Shown here: piece by piece, positions 57,572 to 64,000 of the stretch
Numbering within the stretch: the stretch's first letter is position 1
Layout: every line of letters begins with the position of its first letter
Origin: Acinetobacter baumannii
GTDB taxonomy: Bacteria > Pseudomonadota > Gammaproteobacteria > Pseudomonadales > Moraxellaceae
Length of the DNA stretch: 64,000 nucleotides
NCBI RefSeq assembly: GCF_016508585.1
Contig: NZ_JADVOP010000022.1
Coordinates: 1-64,000 of the forward strand
Reading direction: 5' to 3'
Notes under the pieces: generated by a model
The model's database searches: none
The model's input: only the letters and a program-made list of their open reading frames with translations
Told to the model about the DNA's origin: nothing
Made by a program: the position numbers and the translations under genes

Positions 57572-57606
57572 TTTATAAATAAGATCTTAGCGATCTTATT
57601 TATAAA
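57572..57606 (-). terminator. Hairpin after metI
   Basis: Perfect 15-bp inverted repeat (57572-57586 and 57592-57606) with a 5-nt loop, 12 nt beyond the metI stop. The stem is AT-rich; the arms end in A/T. Probable terminator of the sulfur cluster. Confidence 0.65.
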
Positions 57607-57617
57607 TGAAAGATCAT

Positions 57618-58277
57618 TTAAATTTTTCGTTTGTCCAGTTGATTTGCCAGACTGTCGCCAAAAGCTTGAACAAGCATGACCAATGCAACTAAAACCACGA
57701 TGACAGCAAACATGATTTGCATATCAAAACGCTGATAACCATAGCGGTATGCGATATCTCCCAAGCCGCCTGCACCGATTGCCCCTGCAATAGCAGATGA
57801 ATTGATCATGGTGACAATGGTAACCGTAAAACCTGCAACAATTCCGGGTAATGCTTCTGGTAAAAGTACATGCCAAACAATCTGTTTACGGTTACACCCC
57901 ATGGCTTGCGCCGCTTCAATTAAGCCTTGATCGACTTCACGTAAACTGACTTCAGCGATACGGGCAAAAAATGGGGTTGCCGCCAAGGTCAAAGGAACAA
58001 CAGCAGCCCATACCCCATAACTCGTTCCAACAATCCAACGGGTTAAGGGAATCAGAGCGACCATCAAGATAAGAAATGGCACAGATCGGGTAATATTGAT
58101 CACTGTGCCTAAAGCATGGTTGATCTTTTTAGAGGGATAAATTCCTTGCTCCGATGTGTTGACCAACACAACAGCCAAAGGCAATCCAATTAAAAAAGCA
58201 ATAAAAGCAGAAACACCCACCATCAGGAGTGTGTCAATTGTCCCTGTAACCAGTAAGTCAATGAGTTGGTCTTGCAT
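57618..58277 (-). CDS. metI: Methionine/organosulfur ABC transporter permease (MetI family)
   Basis: 219 residues with about five membrane helices, permease of the MetNIQ family. Seen: the ABC-permease EAA-type loop EAAQAMGCNRKQIVWHVLLPEALP and AGAIGAGGLGDIAYRYG, typical of MetI. The start overlaps the metN 3' end by 20 nt. The same operon holds two MetQ-like binding proteins. The genomic context suggests an organosulfur compound rather than methionine as the main substrate. Confidence 0.9.
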   Translation of the reverse strand: MQDQLIDLLVTGTIDTLLMVGVSAFIAFLIGLPLAVVLVNTSEQGIYPSKKINHALGTVINITRSVPFLILMVALIPLTRWIVGTSYGVWAAVVPLTLAATPFFARIAEVSLREVDQGLIEAAQAMGCNRKQIVWHVLLPEALPGIVAGFTVTIVTMINSSAIAGAIGAGGLGDIAYRYGYQRFDMQIMFAVIVVLVALVMLVQAFGDSLANQLDKRKI

Positions 58278-59328
58278 AACCCAATACCTCTATTTGTGCA
58301 ATGTGATGCTTTAATTTTTCTTGTAACGCTGCAAGGTCAAGGTCGATTTGTTCAGTACCTACAATCAATGTACCGATCAAATGATTTTGAATACTGTCGA
58401 TATGGCTTTGATATAAATGAACCGATGCTTCAAATGCTTGAAAAACTTGCAGCAGATCAGGAGAGTTTTTTGGATCTGTTTCGTAGCGTAGTTTTAAAAT
58501 ACTATGCGTTGAATCTGGCTGAGGTACTTCAACTAGACCAAAAGGTAAATCAAGTTGTTCCAAATTTAATAATTCTTGGGTAATTTTTTGTTCAGGATGA
58601 GAAAACACAGACCAGACTTGACCAGATTCTACGATTTCTCCATGTTCAATCACCACCACTTGATCGCAAATTTCACGAATCACTTGCATCTCATGGGTAA
58701 TCAAAACAATGGTGATACCTAATTCCCGATTGATTTTTTTTAATAGGGATAGAACCACTGATGTACTTTCAGGATCAAGTGCAGATGTGGCCTCATCACA
58801 CAGTAAAATTTCAGGATGGTGTACCAATGCACGTGCAATACCGACACGCTGTTTTTGACCGCCTGAAAGTTGTGAAGGGTAGTTTTGGGCTTTGTTGCTG
58901 AGTCCAACCAGTGCCAATACTTCATTGACACGTGTTTCGATTTCGATTTTATCGACTTGGGCGATCTTTAAAGGCAATGCTACATTTTCCCAAACAGTCT
59001 TGGCTGACATTAAGTTAAAATGTTGAAAGATCATGCCAATTCTTTGACGTGTCTGGATCAATTCTGCATGGCTCAATTCTGCCAAATTCTGTTGATGGAT
59101 ATGAATACTTCCATCAGAAATACTTTCAAGACCATTGAGTGTCCGAAGTAGTGAGGATTTACCTGCACCACTTTTACCGATTATGCCGAAAATTTTGCCT
59201 TGAGGAATATCCAGATTGATATTCTTCAATGCATGAACTTTTTGATCCTGTCCCGCATAAAACTTGTTTAAATCACGGATTTTGATATGGGGGACTGAAA
59301 AGTCAACCTGTGAACCGAAACTCACCAT
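58258..59328 (-). CDS. metN: Methionine/organosulfur ABC transporter ATP-binding protein (MetN family)
   Basis: 356 residues from ATG 59328, with a perfect AAGGAG 7 nt upstream. Seen: Walker A GIIGKSGAGKSSLL, signature LSGGQKQRVGIARAL, Walker B EILLCDEATSALDP, then a C-terminal NIL regulatory domain (about 270-350, IGTLIVGTEQIDLDLAAL). In E. coli MetN this domain senses methionine. The start is 11 nt past the end of the second binding protein gene; the end overlaps metI. Confidence 0.94.
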   Translation of the reverse strand: MVSFGSQVDFSVPHIKIRDLNKFYAGQDQKVHALKNINLDIPQGKIFGIIGKSGAGKSSLLRTLNGLESISDGSIHIHQQNLAELSHAELIQTRQRIGMIFQHFNLMSAKTVWENVALPLKIAQVDKIEIETRVNEVLALVGLSNKAQNYPSQLSGGQKQRVGIARALVHHPEILLCDEATSALDPESTSVVLSLLKKINRELGITIVLITHEMQVIREICDQVVVIEHGEIVESGQVWSVFSHPEQKITQELLNLEQLDLPFGLVEVPQPDSTHSILKLRYETDPKNSPDLLQVFQAFEASVHLYQSHIDSIQNHLIGTLIVGTEQIDLDLAALQEKLKHHIAQIEVLGYARPTH

Positions 59329-59339
59329 TTCTATGCTCC

Positions 59340-60176
59340 TTATTTCCAGCCTGCAAACCACATATCTTTGCCGAAATCTTTATCTAGAATATTTCGAACT
59401 TGCTGTGAGTTTTGGAAAGCTTGAATAAATTTCTCTAACTTTTGATTCTTATCTTGATAATCACGACGTGTAACAAAAAGAATGGCGTATTTTTTGTCAA
59501 TCGGATCTAAGAACAGCGCACTATGTGGATCTGCTTTTTTTGCCATATTGAGGTAATGGGGAAAACCAAAGATGAGGTCAGCATCATCATATGCCAATGC
59601 CGTTTGAGGACCTTCAACTTCTAAAAACTTCAACTGTTTAGGGTTTGAAACAATATCTTGCAAGGTTGAAAGTTCATTGTTGACATCTTTAATCTGAATC
59701 AGTCCAGCTCGATGGAGGAGAATCAATGCACGTGCAGAATTTACAGGGTCGCTTGGAATCACTACGCGTGCGTGCTGCGGTAAGGCGTCTAAGGACTTGT
59801 ACTGTTTTGAATACAGACCGACATGACTCCCACTTCCAATACCAAAAGCATGTAAATCATAGTTGGTCTGCTGAATGGCATTTTTTAAAAAGACACTTTG
59901 CTGGAAAAAATTAGCATCTATATCGCGGTTTTGAACTGCAACATTGGGTGCTTGCCAATCTGAGAATTCAACCAGTTTGACATGAATGCCATCTTTCTCG
60001 ACTTCATTGGCAACCGTCTGTAATAACTCAGCATAAGGCGGACTGATACCAATGGTAAGGACATTGTCTTTTTGCTGATTCTGTAGATAACGATAGCCAA
60101 ATAAACCGAATATCACGACCACAACAGCAAGACCAATCCATAAATTTTTGTTTCTGAGTTTGGAAATTTGAGACAT
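59340..60176 (-). CDS. MetQ/NlpA family substrate-binding protein, membrane-anchored (second copy)
   Basis: 278 residues from ATG 60176, with AAGGAA 6 nt upstream. Seen: a short basic N-terminus and one uncleaved-looking membrane helix (about 11-28) with no lipobox Cys, then the periplasmic type-2 binding fold with LTIGISPPYAELLQ, IHVKLVEFSDW and the FLEVEGPQTALAYDDADLI block. MetQ proteins normally are lipoproteins, so the anchor differs. It is a paralogue of the adjacent gene upstream; they share the same ABC transporter. Confidence 0.9.
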   Translation of the reverse strand: MSQISKLRNKNLWIGLAVVVVIFGLFGYRYLQNQQKDNVLTIGISPPYAELLQTVANEVEKDGIHVKLVEFSDWQAPNVAVQNRDIDANFFQQSVFLKNAIQQTNYDLHAFGIGSGSHVGLYSKQYKSLDALPQHARVVIPSDPVNSARALILLHRAGLIQIKDVNNELSTLQDIVSNPKQLKFLEVEGPQTALAYDDADLIFGFPHYLNMAKKADPHSALFLDPIDKKYAILFVTRRDYQDKNQKLEKFIQAFQNSQQVRNILDKDFGKDMWFAGWK

Positions 60177-60186
60177 GAATATTTCC

Positions 60187-61068
60187 TTATTTCCAACCAG
60201 CGAACCATAAGTTTTCACCAATATCATCATTTAAAGCTTGTTTGACTTTGTCGGATGTTTGATAAATCTTGATAAATTCTTTAAGTTGTTTGGCTTTGTC
60301 AGGATGTTGCTGTTCATAGTCGTCTTTTACTACAAACAAAATCGCATAGCGTGTATTGGTATTGTCATCAAGTAATAATGCTTTATTTGGATCAATGGTT
60401 TTTGCCAAACGTAAATAAAGCGGATAACTGAATACAAGATCAGCATCATCTACAGCACGCGCAGTCTGTGGACCTTCAACTTCAATAAATTTAAAATTCT
60501 TGGGGTTTGCCGTGATGTCTTGTAGGTTGGATAAATGATTGTTGGGATCTTTTAAACTAATCAGTTTGGCTTGTTGCAAAAGTAATAATGCACGACCTTG
60601 GTTAACAGGATCATTGGGTATCACCACACGTGCATGTTCTGGTACAGCAGTCAATGTATCGTATTTTTTAGAATATAAACCCACATGTGTTGCCACACCC
60701 GTTGCAATCGGTTTGAGTTTAAAGCCAGTTTCTTTTAAAGCATTGCTGAGAAAAGGTTGATGCTGGAAGTAATTCGCATCTATATCACCATGATTCAGGG
60801 TGATATTGGGCGTATTCCAGTCTGAAAATTCCACAAGTTTAATATGAATACCTTGTTTCTTTGCTTCTTCTGCTGCAACGAGTAAGGGTTTGGCAAATGG
60901 CGGACTAATCCCAATCGTAATCTCTTCCGATGCTGTTTTTTTATGTTGATTCCAATAAAAAAGCCCTGCGATTACAGCTATAACAACAATACCAAGCAGA
61001 ATAAACCTGTTCTTGGCATTGTTTTTTTGGGACGAGTGTCCATTGCTTGGCGTGTTTGTTTGTGTCAT
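60187..61068 (-). CDS. MetQ/NlpA family substrate-binding protein, membrane-anchored (first copy)
   Basis: 293 residues from ATG 61068, with AAGGGG 6 nt upstream. Seen: a Ser/Asn-rich cytoplasmic tail, a membrane helix (about 22-39), then the MetQ fold with ITIGISPPFAKPLL, GIHIKLVEFSDW and FIEVEGPQTARAVDDADLV. As in its neighbour no lipobox is seen. It lies between the monooxygenase gene (40 nt upstream) and the second copy. The pair shares the same blocks in the same order and is clearly a duplication. Confidence 0.9.
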   Translation of the reverse strand: MTQTNTPSNGHSSQKNNAKNRFILLGIVVIAVIAGLFYWNQHKKTASEEITIGISPPFAKPLLVAAEEAKKQGIHIKLVEFSDWNTPNITLNHGDIDANYFQHQPFLSNALKETGFKLKPIATGVATHVGLYSKKYDTLTAVPEHARVVIPNDPVNQGRALLLLQQAKLISLKDPNNHLSNLQDITANPKNFKFIEVEGPQTARAVDDADLVFSYPLYLRLAKTIDPNKALLLDDNTNTRYAILFVVKDDYEQQHPDKAKQLKEFIKIYQTSDKVKQALNDDIGENLWFAGWK

Positions 61069-61107
61069 GTATGACCCCTTAAAATCAATAATATAAGTCA
61101 ATGATGT

Positions 61108-62541
61108 TTAGACAGTTTGTGGCTGTAGATTTTCCGTTTCGATGCTGTTTTTTTGTTTGATGTTATGACATCGGAAATCAGCGGCAGGATGTTGCTGATT
61201 TAAATAGTGACCCTGATTAAAGATTTTGTTGCGTAAAGTACCGTTTCCATATTGTGTTTTAAATCGGCCACGCTGTTGCAATTGTGGAATTACCAAACGA
61301 ATAAAATCCTGATGGGATTCTGGTGCTACGGTTCGAGTCAGGTTAAAGCCATCGATGCCTGTTTCATCGATGAGTTGAATGAGTTTTTCTGCAATAGATT
61401 CGCCACTGCCGACAATCAGTGGATAACGACCGCCCAATTGATGTTGCGCCCTGAGATCATTTGGGGTGATCTTATTTTCTTTAAACTTATTGTTGACCGA
61501 AGCAATACTGTTGGTTTGGCGATAAGGAATCGCCTCATCATCTGCATATTGTGAAAGGTCGATACCGACTGAGCTGGAGTAATGTGCCAAACCTGCCTCA
61601 GGACTTGCATAACTGGCATATTCAGCTAACTTTTGTTGTGCCAGCTGATCTGTCTCAGCAGTGACCACGGTGATGCCGACAAAGATTTTAATGTCTTGTG
61701 GATCACGCCCTTGTTGCACAGCCAATTCTCGAATCTGATCTACTTGCCGTTTGATCTTTGCAGGTTGATCACCACCAATAAATACGCATTCAGCATGTCG
61801 GGTCGAGAAGGCTAATCCGCGTGGAGAAGCGCCTGCTTGAAAGAGTACAGGAGTACGTTGTGGAGAAGGTGAAACTTGAAATACCCCCTGACTTTGATAA
61901 AAGCGACCTTGGTGATTGATCTGATGTACTTTTTTCGGATCAGTAAAGATACGCTTTTGCTTGTCTTTTTGTATGGCATCATTTTCCCAAGAGCCTTCCC
62001 AGAACTTATAGCAAAGTTCTAAGAACTCCTCAGCTTGCTCATAACGTAAATCATGATCTTTTAAGCCTTTTTCTCCAATCAAACGCTCTGCACTGTCTAA
62101 ATAACCTGTCACAATATTCCAGCCAATACGACCTTGTGTGAGATGATCTAAACTCGCAAAACGTCGTGCAAATTGGTAAGGCGTTTCGTAACTTAAATTC
62201 ACGGTCACCCCAAAACCTAGATTTTGAGTCACTGCGGCCATTGCCGAAATCAGGGTAGAGGGATCATGACTCGGCAATTGAATGGATTCTTTTAAGGTTA
62301 AATCAATCCCGTTCTGATAAACATCATAGACTCCTGTAATATCAGCAATGAATAAGCCATCGAATAGACCTTGTTCCAATGTTTTGGCAAGATCAGTCCA
62401 ATAACTCAATTCATTAAATCGATGCGATTCATCACGTGGATGCGTCCACAAACCATGATTAATATGACCCACACTGTTCATGTCAAAGGCATTGAGTAAG
62501 ATTTGCTTTTTATGATTTGATTGTTGAGATGTATTTGTCAT
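61108..62541 (-). CDS. Flavin-dependent monooxygenase, NtaA/SnaA/DszA family
   Basis: 477 residues of the bacterial luciferase-like (LLM) family that uses FMNH2. Seen: LLNAFDMNSVGHINHGLW at the N-terminus, ARRFASLDHLTQGRIGWNIVT, FLELCYKFWEGSWENDA and QAGASPRGLAFSTRHAECVF, all matching the order in DszA, which oxidises dibenzothiophene sulfone. The C-terminus has a 30-residue Gln/His-rich extension. The stop overlaps nothing, but its start codon overlaps the stop of the acyl-CoA-dehydrogenase-like gene by one base, so they are one operon. Likely role: C-S or C-N bond cleavage in a sulfur-scavenging pathway. Confidence 0.9.
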   Translation of the reverse strand: MTNTSQQSNHKKQILLNAFDMNSVGHINHGLWTHPRDESHRFNELSYWTDLAKTLEQGLFDGLFIADITGVYDVYQNGIDLTLKESIQLPSHDPSTLISAMAAVTQNLGFGVTVNLSYETPYQFARRFASLDHLTQGRIGWNIVTGYLDSAERLIGEKGLKDHDLRYEQAEEFLELCYKFWEGSWENDAIQKDKQKRIFTDPKKVHQINHQGRFYQSQGVFQVSPSPQRTPVLFQAGASPRGLAFSTRHAECVFIGGDQPAKIKRQVDQIRELAVQQGRDPQDIKIFVGITVVTAETDQLAQQKLAEYASYASPEAGLAHYSSSVGIDLSQYADDEAIPYRQTNSIASVNNKFKENKITPNDLRAQHQLGGRYPLIVGSGESIAEKLIQLIDETGIDGFNLTRTVAPESHQDFIRLVIPQLQQRGRFKTQYGNGTLRNKIFNQGHYLNQQHPAADFRCHNIKQKNSIETENLQPQTV

Positions 62542-63773
62542 TACAATGTCCCTCTACGTGGTGGAAGGATGCTGTTTAATACATAGTTTCCAATAAAATA
62601 ATATTTCCAGCGTGAGGCATCATGTAATGTATGTACTCGTGCATTACGCCAATATCGATCCAAGCCATCTGCACGTTGGCTACCACGGCTTCCCGCCAAT
62701 TCAATCAATTTGGAGGAAGCTTTTAAGGCAGTTTCAGTGCTGTGTGCACGGACTTTAGCAACATCAATCGATGCTTTTGCAATATTTTCAGCTGTCGGAT
62801 GAGGCTTGGCTTGGTCTATGGATTGAGCGGCTTGTTTCAATAAAGCTTCGCTTGCGCGTACATCAGCAGCCACACGGCCTAACTCATAAATAGTCAGCGG
62901 ATCTTGATCGGCACGTTCTACATTGGCATCAATCCAGGCACGCGCTTTTTTAATACGCTCAATGGTTTCTTCAAATGCTGCACGAGCTATACCCGTTTCT
63001 ATCGCTGCGTGCATGATTTGTGCAAATGGACCTACCAAAGTAGGTTCTGTAAAGGCAACATCAAAGCGAATCACATCTTCAGCTTCAACAAAAACCTGAT
63101 TAAATTTGACTGTGCCGCTCCCTGTTGTCTTTTGACCGAATCCAGACCAATCATTGATTCGTTGTAAACCCTGAGCATCTGCTGAAATAAAAGCCAGATA
63201 TTCTCGATCTTGTGCATCACGTACCAATGTCGGGATACGATGCGCAAAAAGACTGCCTGTGCAATAAAATTTTTCACCATTGACCACATAACCATGTTCA
63301 GTTTGACTGATTTGGGTATGTTTTTGTGCTGCAGTTTTAGTTTTAAACTCTGCCAAGGCATTACCAAAGCGAGCGCCGTCAAGGACTTCTTGATAAAATT
63401 TTTGTTTTTGTCGTGCTGTCCCTGTATTGCGCAAGACTTCCAAAGCATAAAAATGATTTTGTGGAATTTGACCGATTGAACCATCTACACCACTGAACAA
63501 GGCAATTACTTTGGCAACGGTATGGCTTGATACTTCCGCACCTCCATATTGTTTTGGAACGGTGATCGCCCATAATCCAGACTGGCTGAAAGTTTCAATT
63601 TCCTCAAAAGGCAAAATGCGCTCAGCGTCACGTAAAATGGCATTTTGCTTAAATTGCTGACTCAGTTTTTGTGCAATCTCTAAAGCTTCAGCATCAGTTT
63701 TAATGATGTGTGCCTTGGCAAATGCGTGGTTTGGTACATTCAGTGTTTTACTGATATTCTGATAAGTGCTCAT
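62541..63773 (-). CDS. SfnB-type acyl-CoA dehydrogenase-like sulfur acquisition oxidoreductase
   Basis: 410 residues. Seen: acyl-CoA dehydrogenase fold with AITVPKQYGGAEVS, VNGEKFYCTGSLFAH, FGQKTTGSGTVKFN and the C-terminal SRGSQRADGLDRYWRNARVHTLHD block, the SfnB/DszC family pattern. These flavoproteins are monooxygenases acting on organosulfur compounds rather than acyl-CoA dehydrogenases. One base overlaps the DszA-like gene. A close paralogue lies directly upstream. Substrate unknown. Confidence 0.9.
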   Translation of the reverse strand: MSTYQNISKTLNVPNHAFAKAHIIKTDAEALEIAQKLSQQFKQNAILRDAERILPFEEIETFSQSGLWAITVPKQYGGAEVSSHTVAKVIALFSGVDGSIGQIPQNHFYALEVLRNTGTARQKQKFYQEVLDGARFGNALAEFKTKTAAQKHTQISQTEHGYVVNGEKFYCTGSLFAHRIPTLVRDAQDREYLAFISADAQGLQRINDWSGFGQKTTGSGTVKFNQVFVEAEDVIRFDVAFTEPTLVGPFAQIMHAAIETGIARAAFEETIERIKKARAWIDANVERADQDPLTIYELGRVAADVRASEALLKQAAQSIDQAKPHPTAENIAKASIDVAKVRAHSTETALKASSKLIELAGSRGSQRADGLDRYWRNARVHTLHDASRWKYYFIGNYVLNSILPPRRGTL

Positions 63774-63802
63774 ATATTTCCCCTGAATAGATAATCAGAT
63801 TT

Positions 63803-64000
63803 TTAAATCCATGCGTGGCGTTGGTCTTGTTTGCCATTTAAGTAGTAGTTTCCAATGGCATGCAATTTCCAACGAACAGGGTCATGTAGGGTATGTACAC
63901 GAGCATTTCGCCAGTGTTGGTCAAGATTGTGGGTAGACAGGCTGGAACGACTGCCGCCTAACTCAAGCAGCTTTTCAGAAATCTGTAATGCGGCATCATT
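63803..64000 (-). CDS. SfnB-type oxidoreductase, 3' part only (cut by window end)
   Basis: Only the last 65 codons are inside the window, running off the edge. Seen: EKLLELGGSRSS, WRNARVHTLHDPVRWKL and GNYYLNGK, matching the C-terminus of the SfnB paralogue downstream (WRNARVHTLHDASRWKY) but differing in the final residues. It ends with TAA at 63803, 30 nt before the next gene, so it is the upstream member of the same operon. Confidence 0.85.
   Translation of the reverse strand, partial: NDAALQISEKLLELGGSRSSLSTHNLDQHWRNARVHTLHDPVRWKLHAIGNYYLNGKQDQRHAWI

Noticed and set aside
57416..57679. Plus-strand frame between ychF and metI
   Set aside because: Covers the metI terminator and the end of metI in antisense; no ribosome binding site or family.

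Overview
The window looks like chromosomal DNA of a gamma-proteobacterium of the family Moraxellaceae, most probably Acinetobacter. This is an inference from remembered protein families and AT-rich codon use (the VgrG-type N-terminus, the short PlsC-like acyltransferase, the AlkK-type CoA ligase, the purT-glnD-dapC order, the asparaginase, the SfnB/DszA sulfur genes); no search was run. The DNA is mostly housekeeping. I found no tRNA, rRNA, CRISPR array, intact insertion sequence or prophage.

Layout. 1-9 kb: a small PlsC-like acyltransferase, YebC, an Lrp/AsnC regulator, a MoeB/ThiF enzyme, a soluble ABC1 kinase, FolB with a divergent FolK, a lipoprotein, then Coq7 and an LplT-like MFS carrier on the minus strand. 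9-16.5 kb: the outer-membrane assembly pair TamA (unusually large) and TamB. 17-26 kb: an M48 peptidase, an AlkK-type acyl-CoA ligase, a 34-residue CxxC protein, a putative DNA polymerase III psi subunit (HolD-like), a 2-hydroxyacid dehydrogenase, a BepA-like periplasmic protease, a secreted protein and a GNAT. 26-35 kb: YqeY and S21 divergent from TsaD; an unknown 369-residue protein; a lipoprotein; periplasmic asparaginase; AlaA; the MsrB-GPx repair pair; an AraC regulator and a LysE exporter. 35-45.5 kb: an RND efflux pump (adaptor plus permease), then purT-glnD-dapC. 45.7-51 kb: a DUF457-like membrane protein, the AzlCD amino-acid exporter, a lipoprotein, an exported Ala/Lys-rich protein, a Crp/Fnr regulator, an Mpo1-like membrane protein and Mn-type SodA with a tightly coupled 43-codon membrane ORF.

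51.3-56.2 kb is the main accessory stretch. It holds a 419-residue protein built from about seven tandem helix-turn-helix-like units, then a decayed vgrG remnant that still overlaps an intact Tli4-type immunity lipoprotein gene, which in turn overlaps an intact Tle4-type (PGAP1/LCAT-like) lipase gene. I read this as an orphaned type VI secretion effector-immunity module.

56.3-64 kb: YchF, then a minus-strand organosulfur cluster. It runs from two SfnB-type acyl-CoA-dehydrogenase-like enzymes (one cut by the window end) through a DszA-type flavin monooxygenase to two membrane-anchored MetQ-like binding proteins and one MetN-MetI ABC transporter. Together these suggest import and oxidative desulfurisation of an organosulfur compound when sulfate is scarce.
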